DNA of 64,000 nucleotides from Peltaster fructicola. Lineage: Eukaryota; Ascomycota; Dothideomycetes. The stretch spans positions 124,001 to 188,000 of the forward strand of contig CP051143.1 of NCBI GenBank assembly GCA_001592805.2, read 5' to 3'. The position numbers were made by a program, and so were the translations under genes. This document shows positions 1-10,895 of this stretch, piece after piece (positions within the stretch are counted from its first letter, which is position 1; the number at the start of each line of letters is the position of its first letter). Below the pieces are notes generated by a model. It had not been told where the DNA came from. It made no database searches and was given only the letters and a program-made list of their open reading frames with translations.

Positions 1-439
1 TTCGAATTACCTCCCCAGGACGAGCCTGATGATACGAAGGACAAGTCCATCTTCATACCATGGAAGAGGTAGGTCTGGAATTGCAATCTGGGCATTCACT
101 GACCTTTACAGCTTCACTCCCACGTACAGAGGCAAGGTGAAGAAGGATGCCGATCCTCTTGAAACCAAGGACATAAAACGGATGAGCATAATGATGCGCA
201 GGTGAGCCTGAGATCAGTCACTAAGACATTGCTTACACAGACTCAGCTTCTTCGGTACGCAAAAGGGCGATTTCTCCTTGACGATTTCCTCAATCAAGGC
301 GCTCGTCAAGGTTCCTGGTTCGTCTGAAGAAATGGTTGTGAAGCAAGACATGTGGCAGGTCGAGCAGGGCGCGATGCCGGCTACAGATGATCCTCGTTAC
401 ATTCGCATACACGAGGACTTCTATGTGTTTCAGGTATGA
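1..439 (+). CDS. CIA30-domain protein (complex I assembly factor), C-terminal part
   Basis: This is the C-terminal end of a gene that starts before the window. Exons 1-68, 112-201 and 247-439 splice to a protein containing MSIMMRSFFG followed by GDFSLTISSIKA, the pattern I recognise from the end of the CIA30 domain (NDUFAF1 family), which helps assemble mitochondrial complex I. The introns (69-111, 202-246) are 43 and 45 nt. The second acceptor at 246 is preferred over the one at 240 because it restores the family sequence RSFFG. The simplest stop is TGA at 437-439. An alternative intron 434-477 (GTATGA donor, GCTAAC branch, CAAG acceptor) would instead join 28 codons ending at 561 that encode a hydrophobic helix. 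Family assignment is fairly secure; the exact C-terminus is not. Confidence 0.72.
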
Positions 440-1003
440 TTCTCTGATCAGGCCATTTCCTCGCTAACTTTATCAAGATCAACGTCCGGGTGCACAGAAA
501 GACAGCCCTGGTTCTTGGGTTGATCAGCGTTGCATTGCTTGTGTTCAACCTCTGTGTATGACAGACTTGACCGACACAATACGGAGTCACTCCTTGTAAC
601 TACCATGCGACCTTTGGGTTCCATGCTGCTGGTATGCTCACTCCCTCAAATCACGCGTGCCTCGAGATGGTAGGATAGCATGTGCTGAGGTTGGGACGAG
701 TGTACCGAACTCTACTACAGCTCAGTCGGAGTCATTTGATTGAGCTGCATTGCAGCATCATCAGGCAGATCGTCTCAGGTTCTTGCGGCTGATCGAGCGT
801 GGAGATGTGCCTGTTATGATCACTGGTTGTCTCGTGGTCTGCTTCTGTCTCGCAATCATATGAGCTGCACCATGTAGGCAGGCAAGGTGAAGGACGTTGC
901 TCGACCTGCTACAGTGCAGTGGCATGTGAGAGATGTCATGTGCTCATGCGCTGTGTGTGTGACTGGCCGAATGATAGCGATCAGCGCAATATGCTGCCGC
1001 ATT
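440..1003. other. Gap between convergent genes
   Basis: This is 3' sequence between the CIA30 gene and MED7, which converge. It contains only short open frames and no recognisable RNA gene or repeat. Positions 478-561 could be an alternative last exon of the upstream gene. Confidence 0.4.
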
Positions 1004-1753
1004 TCAATCACCCTCCGTCAATGGCTGGTTGTTGTCTATATGTACTTCGTCAGCAAGATCGTCCAGTAGCCTCCAAGCTAATTCTTGCTCGGCCTTTCTC
1101 CCATCTAACGACGCAGCTGCTTTGTCGATGGACTCCGCCTGGTCCTGAGATCTCAGTGGACCATCCGTTGCCTGATTGACCTCGTTCAGAGCCTTGTGTA
1201 TCTTGCCTTTCAATTCTCCAATCGTCTTGATCTCTTGCCTCAGTTGCTCCACTCGCTCTTCCATCATGAGCAGCAGAGACTCCCGAGCTTGATGCGGTCG
1301 GTACTGGTTGATCAGGTCGTGCATGTTGAACACCATATCCCGTAGATTCTTTACTTTCTCTTCATGCAGTGCAGGATTTTGAGCTAGGATACCACATGTC
1401 GAGAGGAATGTTGCGAGCAAAGATCGCGCCAGTGCTATCAAATATACCTGCGGAGCAAGCTTGATCGACGGATGATCTGGATACAGCGTGTCGATTCCAG
1501 CTTCATCCAAGGTTGGGTCTGGCGCATTCAAATCATGCTGATAGCCAAAGGTCTTCCATCGTCCGTCTGCTGGAGGCTGTGGTGGCACGAGATAGCGTAA
1601 CTCTGCTGGCACGTCTATTGCTGCTGGTGGTTCAGGCGCCTCGATTGACTGCTGTTGCTTTTGCTGCTGCGATCGATGAAGGTTTGTACTCGTGAAGTGT
1701 TTGTAGAACGGAGGTGGTGTCGGGAATGTCGTAGCCTGCTGTTTGTCGCCCAT
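1004..1753 (-). CDS. MED7: Mediator complex subunit 7
   Basis: Encodes 249 residues without introns. The N-terminus has the Med7 signature: a proline-rich stretch TTFPTPPPFYKHFT, then LRYLVPPQPP and a tryptophan-containing motif RWKTFGYQHD. The second half (about residues 95-200) is helical and runs through LRDMVFNMHDLINQYRPHQARESL into a coiled coil rich in Glu, Gln and Leu (VEQLRQEIKTIGELKGKIHKALNEV). In Mediator, Med7 pairs with Med21 to form the hinge of the middle module, linking activators to RNA polymerase II in the nucleus. Length matches fungal Med7. The ATG at 1751-1753 is the natural start. It shares a 271 bp divergent promoter with the PAP2 gene. Confidence 0.93.
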   Translation of the reverse strand: MGDKQQATTFPTPPPFYKHFTSTNLHRSQQQKQQQSIEAPEPPAAIDVPAELRYLVPPQPPADGRWKTFGYQHDLNAPDPTLDEAGIDTLYPDHPSIKLAPQVYLIALARSLLATFLSTCGILAQNPALHEEKVKNLRDMVFNMHDLINQYRPHQARESLLLMMEERVEQLRQEIKTIGELKGKIHKALNEVNQATDGPLRSQDQAESIDKAAASLDGRKAEQELAWRLLDDLADEVHIDNNQPLTEGD

Positions 1754-2024
1754 GTTGGCGACTCGTCACGTCGAGAGCTCTGTGTCGTTCTGTATGGTCA
1801 AGTGTGTCGCTGGCGCTATCGCGCAACATCATATTGCAAGGTCCATTATGGTGTCTAACTTCAAGGCCTGTCAAAACATTGAAATCACAGACATGTGATC
1901 TCCGCTCGAGCTTTGACGACCCCATATTCTAATTATATGAGCTCACAGGGACAACAATGTCGTTCGAGGACAGTCCTCATCCTGTGTCATACTCTCACGG
2001 TTCATCGTGTCGATTATCTGCGAC
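1754..2024. promoter_or_regulatory. Divergent promoter MED7 / PAP2 phosphatase
   Basis: Only 271 bp separate the two divergent start codons, so both promoters must lie here or overlap. No TATA box or named site stands out. The assignment rests on geometry alone. Confidence 0.5.
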
Positions 2025-3030
2025 ATGGCCAGTCCAGATGATCGCAACGATGCGCGCAGGGCGCGACTCGTCACACAGGGTAGCTTGTTGGACACTGCGG
2101 CACGATTTTGGCAACGAAGCTATGCTGGCGACTACCTTGGACTCGGCCTTCTGGTGGTAGCATACCTACTTATTGGCCTCCTGGGCGAACCTTTCCATCA
2201 GATGTTCAGGCTGAACGACTATCGATTACAGCATCCGCATGCGGAGGTCGAGAGGGTGCCTGTCTGTAGGTCGCGTGGTCAAGAGCCACAGCCAGTACTG
2301 ACCGCTCTCAGACATGCTTATAGTGTATGCAGCTGTCATTCCTGCAGTCGTACTCTGTATCTGGAACCTGCTCTTCCGCCTTGACGCTCACAAGGCCCAC
2401 GTCACCATCCTCGGCCTCGCCATATCCATAATTACGACATCTTTCCTCACAGACGTGTTCAAGAACTTGATCGGCCGCCCACGTCCCGATCTTATAGCAA
2501 GATGCAGTCCAATACCGGCGACACCACATGACGAGCTGGTCACGATAGCAGTGTGTACGGAGACGAATCATCATCTGCTGCATGATGGCTGGCGATCATT
2601 CCCGAGTGGACACAGTAGCTTTGCATTCGCAGGGCTCGGATGGCTGACACTGTTCTTGGCTTCGCAGACACATTGCATCCAACCTCGAGCATCCCTTGCC
2701 ACGTTTCTCCTCTGTGTTGCGCCGCTGATAGGTGCTGGTATCATTGCTATTAGCAGGCTGGAAGACTATCGACATGATGTTGGGGACGTCCTGGTCGGAT
2801 CCGCACTGGGTTTAACGATTGCCTTCCTGACATGGCGCAGGTACTATCCAAGTCTGTACGCCAAAGATTGCAGCGAGCCATTCTTGCCTCCGCGTAGTGG
2901 CAGATCGAGTCCTATTGGAGGCTTCCAAAGACTCAGAGATGAGGAAGAAGGTTATCTTGCTCAGCGTGATTCTATCAGTGGCGGAGAAGACCTCGAACGA
3001 CTCTCGAGTAGCGCTCGTCCAGGCAGATGA
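2025..3030 (+). CDS. PAP2-family lipid phosphatase (DPP1/LPP1-like)
   Basis: Two exons (2025-2265 and 2312-3030) with a 46 nt intron (GTAGGT donor, TACTGAC branch, CTCAG acceptor) give 319 residues. The three phosphatase motifs of the PAP2/acid phosphatase superfamily are visible: KNLIGRPRP, PSGH (in SFPSGHSSFAFAG) and SRLEDYRHDVGDV. Several hydrophobic segments (LGLGLLVVAYLLIGLL, VIPAVVLCIWNLLF, LATFLLCVAPLIGAGII, others) predict a six-helix membrane protein. Yeast relatives Dpp1 and Lpp1 dephosphorylate diacylglycerol pyrophosphate, phosphatidate and lysophosphatidate at the vacuole or Golgi; the substrate here is inferred. The tail is serine- and acid-rich. The start at 2025 is chosen because the GTG upstream at 2007 is not a normal start. 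Confidence 0.9.
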
Positions 3031-3773
3031 CGGCAGTTGACTATGAGGCAAGGGAGTCAAAATTTCCGTCGCTTTCTGTTGGATTCTGCAGGTCAGATGT
3101 AACCGTCGTTGATGCTGAAAATTGCGGCCATCTGTAGCCGCAGTAATATCAAGCAATTTGTGCATTCTGCGAGCCACGAATGCATGCAGCACAAGTCGTC
3201 ATGACTTGCTCCAGCCGATGATCAGAATGGGCCATACTTGAGATGAAACCGCAGGGACGTGGAGCCTTCGGAAGTAGCAGTATCGACCTTCCAGCTCGGC
3301 AAGTGCTCTCATCGCCCGAACACTTCATCAGCAAATCTCGATACATATGGACAGACATAGCTCATGGCTACAGCTGAAGAGCGTAAGCCGACGCGCCAGA
3401 GAAGGTGATCAGTACACGGGCATCAGCTATTATCAGCGTAAAAGATTCGGCAATACAATATTGACATATGATTATACATAGGCTGGGCGGTAACATCTAG
3501 CAGTCACGCCGCGAGGCAGTATCCTGAACTGTTGCGAGCGAATCCTCGATCATGTGCGCAAGGCTATGCGAAGCAGATCATGAGACAGTTGGTGGCCATC
3601 ACCAATTGTCATCATATTGAGACAGCCATGTTCCACCACATGCTCGTATCTTTCGGCGGAAAAAGCTTGTGATGATTCGAATGCAGCCACAGCAGGACGA
3701 AGCTGATGAACTCGATGAGAGCGAGCAAGTCGAGGCGACCATGTCCGAGGTTATTCCAACCAGCGAGTTTCGA
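3031..3773. other. Gap between convergent genes
   Basis: This lies between the PAP2 gene and uL6m, which converge. Antisense open frames of 60-126 codons exist, but they resemble no family and the longest overlaps the PAP2 3' end. I see nothing supportable. Confidence 0.4.
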
Positions 3774-4681
3774 TCATTTGATCTTCTTGGCCTTCAGCTT
3801 GATGGTTTCGCCATTGACAAAGATGCCTTTGCCTTTATACGGCTCAGGCTTCCTCCACTCGCGTATCTCAGCAGCAAACTGCATAACAACCTCCTTCTCG
3901 ATGCCTTCAAGCAGAATTCTCGTAGGCTGAGGTGTGCTTGCTTTGACACCTTTAGGTATGCCAAGCTCGATAGGATGTGAATAGCCAACTTTCAGTGACA
4001 CGTATTGCTGGCCCTCATATTCTGGCTGCACAGTAGTGGCAGTCTTCTCAACAGTCGCTCGATAACCGACACCGATTAGTCGCAGAATCGCAGTGTGCCC
4101 TTCGCTGACGCCTAGTATGTGATTCCTGAGATAAGCTCGTACAGTGCCTACCCCATGATCAGTACGGTCTCCATAGCTCTCACAATACACTCACCCCACA
4201 TGGCTCTCTGCTTCTTGTCCGTTGTATCATCCACACTGACAGATCGTCCTCGCCCTTCATTTATCTCCTTGATCTTCACAAATGAGGGTATAGTCATGCT
4301 GAGTTTACCCAACGGTCCCGTGACTTCTACCGTCGGCAAAGCTTGCTCGCGCACTTTCGTGCGCTTCAGATCGTCCTGTGTAGGTTGCTGAACAGTGAAC
4401 GAGACGTCTGGTGGCAGAGGAAGAGACGATCGCCCGACTTTAGAGCGTCGAGGTGTACTGGACGAGAATTGTGCTTTCCGAGTGGTGTCGAAGGACGGCG
4501 CAAGAAATGCCGGCGGTATCGCGCCATTGGCCTTGACGGTGTTGAAGATGGCTGAGATCGCTCGTGCCGAGCTGAATGTACATATTTGAGATGATGCCAT
4601 GGTGTTTAACGGCATCGATGCTGCTACGAGAGCTTCGGTGTCTTGTCGTGAAGTTCGTAGCCAAGCACGGGCATCGACCAT
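3774..4681 (-). CDS. MRPL6: Mitochondrial large-subunit ribosomal protein uL6m
   Basis: Two exons (4681-4195, 4147-3774) flank a 47 nt intron with GTGAGT donor and GTAG acceptor. The mature region has the bacterial L6 arrangement: VEVTGPLGKLSMTIPSFVKI in the first fold and, after the intron, GVGYRATVE, LKVGYSHPIELGIPKGVKA and the C-terminal IREWRKPEPYKGKGIFVNGE, which matches the conserved L6 tail (RxPEPYKGKGI). The protein sits near the factor-binding centre of the mitoribosome. The first 80 residues are basic, hydroxylated and lack a long acidic stretch, as in a mitochondrial targeting sequence (FSSSTPRRS looks like the cleavage region). The start could be 4681 or an in-frame ATG at 4615 or 4600. 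It is divergent to KAR5. Confidence 0.92.
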
Positions 4682-5024
4682 TTTGGGACGACCTCCGCCT
4701 TGGCTGCTAGCTTCGTCCTGTCCCTTCCTCAGACATGACCTGCCTCAAACACGAGCACCTGCCATTCACGATGCTACACCAGGCAGCGACTGTCATCGCT
4801 TCACATGCGCGTAACGATGACTCTACCAATGGATTGTACGCGTTGAAGCTAATGTCTAGACTTCATACTGAGGCTCTTCACTTGAGCCCCGTCCATAGCA
4901 CATGCAACCAAGGAGAGGACAGTAATTTGTCTCCCAGGGTTAGTATAAGGCTCGTTGCTCATACGAGCTCTCGTCTGTTCATCAATCTGCCACACAACGT
5001 GTACAACAATCACAGCTCTGTACT
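4682..5024. promoter_or_regulatory. Divergent promoter uL6m / KAR5-like
   Basis: The 343 bp between the divergent starts should hold both promoters. A 102-codon plus-strand frame crosses it but has no recognisable content. No specific site was identified. Confidence 0.4.
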
Positions 5025-6449
5025 ATGTGCTTGGCCAAAATGACGACGCTACTATGCTTCGGTTTAGTGTTTTCTACGACCAATGCCTTCTTTAGCACGA
5101 AGCAGCCAGCTGGTAACATATCAGATATCTCGAGACTATCTAGCTGCATCGCTGACAAGCAGAAAGAAGTATCCTTCGAGGTCGAAGCAGCACCCAGTGT
5201 GGATACAAGCCTCTCGGCTTTGATCATGATGCAGCTGAACGGTCAGGAAGCTTTCGATAGAGTCTTACACACCATCCAGACCTATACTACAGAGTCCTCA
5301 TGCAACAAAGCGGCATATGCCAGTCTAACCCTCTCTTGCAACACTCTTGAGGGCAGTGCTTCCGAAACCACGATCGGCATGCTGGATCTGGCGAAAACCA
5401 CTTTTGCAGCTCGACTTGCGGTCTGCGAACTGGTTGAGGCTGGTCGAGATGCCGTCCCTGCTGCTTGTGCCTTCATGCTTGACGATCTCAATAGCGCCTC
5501 GACTCAGAACAACTATGATGGGTCTCGCATAAAGGCTTGCACCCGCGGCATGCATGGAGATCACAGAGCCTGGAACAGTTTCAGCAATGCAAAGCAGAAT
5601 GCAATTCGAATCTGTCATGCCACTCGTTCACACGTCGAGCGAGATGCGACATTGAAGCAAGTTCAGCATATCCTGAAGCAGCACCACCAAGAGTCCGACT
5701 CTAGCATCGATTTCGCTGTTGCCATGGGAAAGATGCGCTCTAATGTTCTCGATGCACTGGCACGACTCACTGAAGGTACCGAGCTCGTAGGCAAGCTGAA
5801 TGCTGCTTATGTTGCTGAATACGAAGGCTATCTCAAGGAGAGCCGAGAGCAGAATCTAGCATTGTCCGAAGAGTTGCAAGATGCAGCCAGAGCTGCATTC
5901 CAGCTTGTCATTACCAACTCAGAGGCTGCTCACATGAAGATGTTGGACCGCGTGGGCGTCAAAACCGACCTTGCGGTCGAGAAAGTCTCTGTGGTGACCG
6001 ACGGACTCCAAGCTGTGCACCACGGCATCGTCACAGCGGACAACAGCTTAACAGTCCTTGGTGCCAGAATTGTGGCATTGGAGGATCGTGTGACGCCATT
6101 GGGCGAGAGTATGGTTGAGCTCACTGCAGCTGTCAAAGACCTTCACGATGCCACACAAGCACATACCATAGCACAAGAGGAGGCAGGCGGAAGAGTTGTT
6201 ACGATGCTTGTACAAATCGAGGAAATTGTCGAGAACATCTCAGGCTACTCAACAATGGCTGCTGGATGCTTCGAATGGCTGACTTCCGGAAGACAATGGC
6301 TCAAGCTGTTCGGCTTTGCTGCCGTCGTCCTTTGTGTTCTGGCTTGCCTGCCATTTCTACTACTGCTACTTTGCTGGCGTCTGGGCTGGTTGCAACAGTT
6401 GATCATACGTCCAGTACGCGATATCTGGCAAGGCCTCTGTGATGGGTAA
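5025..6449 (+). CDS. KAR5: Tht1/KAR5-like nuclear fusion (karyogamy) protein
   Basis: A single open frame of 474 residues. It begins with a likely signal peptide (MTTLLCFGLVFSTTNAFF, if translation starts at the second ATG, 5040), continues with a cysteine-containing lumenal domain (SSCIADKQKE; TLSCNTLEGS; RLAVCELVEAG; IRICHATRSHVERDATLKQ) and then heptad-rich helices from about residue 200 to 400. It ends with long hydrophobic segments (LFGFAAVVLCVLACLPFLLLLLC, then a second). This order matches the Tht1/Kar5/Brambleberry family, which acts in the nuclear envelope and promotes fusion of nuclei after mating. The cysteine spacing and length (450-600 residues in the family) agree. Family membership is my recognition of pattern, since primary sequence in this family is poorly conserved. 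Confidence 0.8.
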   Translation: MCLAKMTTLLCFGLVFSTTNAFFSTKQPAGNISDISRLSSCIADKQKEVSFEVEAAPSVDTSLSALIMMQLNGQEAFDRVLHTIQTYTTESSCNKAAYASLTLSCNTLEGSASETTIGMLDLAKTTFAARLAVCELVEAGRDAVPAACAFMLDDLNSASTQNNYDGSRIKACTRGMHGDHRAWNSFSNAKQNAIRICHATRSHVERDATLKQVQHILKQHHQESDSSIDFAVAMGKMRSNVLDALARLTEGTELVGKLNAAYVAEYEGYLKESREQNLALSEELQDAARAAFQLVITNSEAAHMKMLDRVGVKTDLAVEKVSVVTDGLQAVHHGIVTADNSLTVLGARIVALEDRVTPLGESMVELTAAVKDLHDATQAHTIAQEEAGGRVVTMLVQIEEIVENISGYSTMAAGCFEWLTSGRQWLKLFGFAAVVLCVLACLPFLLLLLCWRLGWLQQLIIRPVRDIWQGLCDG

Positions 6450-6881
6450 TGTGGCATCGACGATGCTGGCTGCCAAGACACATAACGACATCTGATGGGC
6501 GTTGGAAGTGGCGGCAACGCAAAGACGGACAATCCAGCAGTGTTCACGAGCACGTGTTCGTGATGAGAAGGCATGATGCTTGTTCATCACAGATGCGAAT
6601 GCCATTCGACGAACAGCAGTCGAGGATGGCTAGACCTACACCATGGTGATAGAAACGTCATGCATAGAGCTGATCAACTTGATAAAGCCATCTGACTATC
6701 TCAAGAACGGTCATGTGAATTGTGAGAGGAGTTTGGGTATCTTATTGGAGCAGAGAAAGTCGAGTTGTTCTGCACTTCATGCTGCTAACCTGTTTGTGAA
6801 GATGGCTGCCAATCCAACTTGCTTGTAGGTGCTCGGCCTTCGCAAGCTCAGTTGACGTTGTGGCGATGCTAGAACACATAC
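6450..6881. other. Gap, no gene seen
   Basis: This is 3' flank of two convergent genes. One 61-codon plus-strand frame (6643-6828) has no recognisable features. Confidence 0.4.
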
Positions 6882-9107
6882 TCATATCTGAGACATGATC
6901 TCATCGGGATTCCATCCACTTATCATAATGTCCATCGAGTCATTGCCAGTGGCTAATGGATCGTTGAACTCATCGGTCATCTGACCCCAGTCGGTCCAGC
7001 TGGTATCATTGAAGTAAGTGCTTGCGAAATCGACCGCAGGCAAAGCGGTCTGCCCAAGGATAGGAAGATCGGTACCTGGAAGTGGCTGCGAAGAGACTGG
7101 CATATTGAAGGGCGCCATTGCTGAGAAGCCATTCGAGAGCTGGTCGACATTTGCTCCTGGAAGTAGCAGGTTATCATTTGTAGTCCACGGCTGAGACCAG
7201 TCTGTCGTTCCATCCATTGCCGTAGCCGTAATAGCTTTTCCATCCTCATTCGGCTTGGCGGCAGGTTGAATATCTCCTGCCTTTTGAGCGCCGGCGCGGA
7301 AAGCTGTAGCTTTGCGGTAGAGCTTGGTTATGGGCCGCCACAGCATACCATCCTCTCCGTCTGCAATATGCTGGGAGCACCACTTGTAAGAGGGACCGAT
7401 CAGAATCCAAGCCTTGTCTGCCAATGGTGTGTCACGAATGCTGCATAGGCCTGCTAAAGAGACAGCCAGGCAATGCCAAGGCACCCACTTCACCCACTTC
7501 CATCGCTCAGTCTCGTTGTCTTGGAAGAGAACATGAGCGCACTCGAGATTATCGACGGCCATTTCTAGTACCTCCGGGCTGTCTACGGGAGGAGGTAAAG
7601 CGGAAAGATTACGCTGCATCGGTCGGACGGCTCTGACCATCATAGCTGAGCAGATGGACTTGCCGATCGCATGCTGCAACCTCTGCAACGGATCGGACAG
7701 ATCGAAGAACCTCATATACTTCTCCTCTAAGAGTACTCCCATATCTATGGCAAGCTTACGTCGTCCTTGCCATGTCGGGCCAGTGGAGGCAACCTCTGGG
7801 ACGATCAAGGCCTCCATGGTAGAACAGGATTCGAAACACATGATGGCAAACAGCGTGTCGGTGGGTTGGCCGTATAGCTCTGGTATTGTGGTACTGGCGG
7901 GACCGAACAGGTCGTCGTTAGTGTTGGTAGGGTATGGAATCGACCATTCCTCGTTTCTAATCAATTGACTGGACCCACGATCGAGGGCACAGTACTTGTC
8001 GAGCAGGCGTATGTTGTGCCACAATCGTTTGCGTAGTTCTCTGATGAATGGCGTCGCGCGAGGGTCGTCCTGATTCATGTAGACTGCTTGAGCATTGCGC
8101 ACAACTAGAGCAAGGGTGGTCCACGTCCGCCGCGAGTTGTCATGAGTTCTGCAGACTGTCTTTGAGGAATGTTAGCTAACGGAGCGATATATCCTTCCTC
8201 GCAGACTTACTATGAAGAAGGTTAAGCACTGGAGCGTGGCCAAGTCATCTGTCTTCATGAGATCGAGCTGTGACAGACATATGCCAACGTATCGACGATA
8301 GCGCTTGATGACATCCAGCTTGGGTTGACCTGTAAGGGACAGCACTTCTGCCTCCGAGAGCGTGTTGTACGCCGCCAACCAGACCAAACGTCGTATGGCG
8401 TCGTGCACAATAGAACCGACTGGGTGACCCAAGTAATCTGCATTCTGATCGATTGCAGCCCTCAAGGTAGGACGATGGAAGACCTTGAACATGGGCTCGG
8501 CATTCGTGAAGAACGTCTCGACCAGATATGCGCGGAGATGAGGTTCCGGATCTGGCAAGACGCCAGGCATGAGGTATATCCTTCCAGGCGGACAGATGAG
8601 GATGTCATGGTCGATGTCAGGACCAGGTCTCGGTGAAAAATTGTTGATCTGACCGTCGTTGGGCTCAGGAGTATCTTCGTCACCGTCCTCCTCCTCGAGA
8701 GCTTCTCGAAGTGCACTAACTTCCTCTGTGAGAGAAGACCAGAAGTTGTTGGCCATGTACTTGCCAAGCACGGGCGAGTTGACATCTAGGGAGTTCGTTC
8801 TGGTTGGTGGAGTGACATTTGCCTCATTCGACTTCTCAACAGGAGCAGCTGGATCGCCGCTGAGGCCTTTGACCAACGATTCAAGCTTTGCGATGCGGTT
8901 ACGAAGCTCGCCGTCAACTGCTCGTTTTGCGCCATGTCGCACACGCTGTTTTCTCGCGGACAATACGCAAGTCAAGCTCGACTTCGTACATTGTCCGCAG
9001 GGAAAGGTCCGGTCGCACTTGATCTTCTTGCGTTGACAGGCTTGACATGCTAGGCGAATGTGCTGAGGATCGGCTGGCGGCGAGGTTGTGCTACCCTCGT
9101 TGCTCAT
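6882..9107 (-). CDS. Zn2Cys6 fungal transcription factor with fungal_trans domain
   Basis: Exons 9107-8211 and 8159-6882 give 724 residues; the 51 nt intron has GTAAGT, TAGCTAAC and CAAAG. Residues about 15-45 hold the binuclear zinc cluster: CQACQRKKIKCDRTFPC followed by C-x2-C-x6-C (GQCTKSSLTC), then a basic linker and a short coiled coil (LRNRIAKLESLVKGL). From about residue 190 the fungal_trans regulatory domain begins, with LVETFFTNAEPMFKVFHRPT, and after the intron the usual HDNSRRTWTTLALVVRNAQA. The C-terminal 150 residues are Ser, Thr, Pro and Asn rich and end in acidic/hydrophobic clusters typical of activation regions. It is expected to be a nuclear sequence-specific regulator; the target is unknown. 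The start MSNEG at 9107 is preferred because the upstream in-frame sequence is not protein-like. Confidence 0.9.
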
Positions 9108-9446
9108 GATTGATGAAGGCTCGCTACCTGTCAGCGAAGAGCTGGTATGGCATATCTGAAGGCTTTCGTCGCGGGTGGTCTCTACAAGTATTTGACCGGA
9201 GAGAAGATAGAATCTGGGCGGCTCAGGTCTGTGGGATCGTGATGGAGTTATCAGGTCGTGCACACTAGATACCAGCGCCGTCTTCGCGGCGTCGCGTTCG
9301 TATTCATTCACTGTTCCTATAGGCAGAGAGGCTGATCCTTACCCAAAATTTAAGCTCAACCCTGAGTGCGCTAGTACAGAGGAGTCGAGGTAATGTCATT
9401 CCGCGCGCAGAACGAGCCATGTTGACCATCATTATGAGACACGAAC
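9108..9446. promoter_or_regulatory. Divergent promoter Zn2Cys6 factor / RSM1-like
   Basis: 339 bp separate the divergent starts. The minus-strand frame of the transcription factor stays open back to 9311, so an upstream start is possible. No named site recognised. Confidence 0.4.
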
Positions 9447-10790
9447 ATGCCCGAGGCGATCGCAACGACGAAGCGCAAGTTCCATCGGCTATTGGACACA
9501 CTGACAAGCTATACAAACGTGCCTGTACAGCCTCTTGAGCCAGCTACACCACTCACTGCTCGTGAGAAGCTCGAACAGGCGAATGAGCGAGTGAGGAAGA
9601 GACAGCGACAGGATGGCTCATTGAGTTCGATCGAGTCCAGATTGACACAAAACGGCTCTTCTATCCCTTTACCGCGTAAGGTCCTCAGGACATCGACTTC
9701 AAAGCAAGTCGAAGCAGCCAAGAACAAATCATCACCACCACACTTTTCACCATGGTCACAAGACACCTTTCTCAAGCGACTCCACACATTCAGCAGAGTA
9801 TCTTTGTGGCATCCTAAGCCAGAGGAGATCGATGAGGTGGCTTGGGCGAAACGAGGCTGGCAGTGCGTCGAGGTGAACACAGTGGCATGTCTGAATGGAT
9901 GTGGAAGCAGAGTTGTCGTTGATTTGCATGTTCAACGAAATAAGGCCATGGAAGAGGAGGAGGAGGACGACTCGGATGAAGATGACACATCGCTAGAGCA
10001 AGCGTTGGTGGCTAGATACAAGGACGAGATCATTGAAGGACACAGCGAGCACTGTTTGTGGAGGAAGTCGGGCTGCAAGGACGATATCTACCGGTTGCAG
10101 GTTGTGAGACCAGCAGTGTGGCAGCCTGCGTTACGGTCACGTTATCAGAGTCTGCAGCCCATCGTCGATTCCATCAAGGATATCACCGTACAGCAGGCCG
10201 GAATTGCTGAGACAAAATTGACGCCAGTACGGCTTCACGCAGAGCTTACTCCCGAAATCTTGCCTGTCAGCGAGGCTGCAGAGCAGGTACAGGCCCGGGC
10301 TCTCGACATCGCTATGCATGGCTGGCGTGGCACCTCTGAGCTCAATGCGGAGCTGTTGAACTGCGATGCATGCTTTCAGCGCATCGGGCTATGGATGTAT
10401 CAGCCAGGCTACAGAGCACGTGCAGCTATGGATGAGGATGATGACAACAACAACAACAACAGCACAGCAACAATCGATCTGCTCGAGATGCATCGAGAAC
10501 ACTGTCCTTGGCGAAACTCTCACAGCCAACAGGCTTCAGGCACCCTTGCAGGCCTCAATGCCTCACAAATACTGTCTAGAGTGGTTGCTACCTATCTTAA
10601 GGAGAAGAGGAGGAAATCTGACGAACAAACAATGCCTGTCGAGGTCGATGAGTTAGCAGACAACTTACCGGACACGCCTAAGCTTAGCAGGCAAGAAGTC
10701 GAGCAGCAGGATCGTGAAAGAGAATCCCGCCTGCAGAAGCTGAAGCGACTGCTGACTATCAAGCGGCCGTCAAAGGTTGTGGCCAAGTAG
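9447..10790 (+). CDS. C3HC zinc-finger / Rsm1-like protein (NIPA family)
   Basis: Uninterrupted 447-residue frame. After a basic, disordered N-terminus (residues 1-105) comes the C3HC module: FSPWSQDTFLKRLHTFSRVSLWHPKP, RGWQCVEVNTVACLNGCGSRVVVDL, then GHSEHCLWRKSGC, which supplies the histidine and cysteines. A second copy-like module (the Rsm1 region) follows: LNCDACFQRIGLWMY and HREHCPWRN. The two modules are separated by acidic repeats (EEEEEDDSDEDD), and an Asn run (DDDNNNNNS) encoded by CAA/AAC repeats sits in the second. In fission yeast, Rsm1 supports mRNA export; the animal homologue NIPA is an F-box-like substrate receptor. The role here is inferred from the family. The C-terminus is basic (KLKRLLTIKRPSK), consistent with a nuclear protein. 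Confidence 0.88.
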   Translation: MPEAIATTKRKFHRLLDTLTSYTNVPVQPLEPATPLTAREKLEQANERVRKRQRQDGSLSSIESRLTQNGSSIPLPRKVLRTSTSKQVEAAKNKSSPPHFSPWSQDTFLKRLHTFSRVSLWHPKPEEIDEVAWAKRGWQCVEVNTVACLNGCGSRVVVDLHVQRNKAMEEEEEDDSDEDDTSLEQALVARYKDEIIEGHSEHCLWRKSGCKDDIYRLQVVRPAVWQPALRSRYQSLQPIVDSIKDITVQQAGIAETKLTPVRLHAELTPEILPVSEAAEQVQARALDIAMHGWRGTSELNAELLNCDACFQRIGLWMYQPGYRARAAMDEDDDNNNNNSTATIDLLEMHREHCPWRNSHSQQASGTLAGLNASQILSRVVATYLKEKRRKSDEQTMPVEVDELADNLPDTPKLSRQEVEQQDRERESRLQKLKRLLTIKRPSKVVAK

Positions 10791-10895
10791 ACCAACAACA
10801 TGATGCCACAGCCAGATGGGACGGATTGACGAATGTACAACACGGCGTAAATGACAGCATGTATATCTATATGTACCAATACCATGCAGCGAAGA

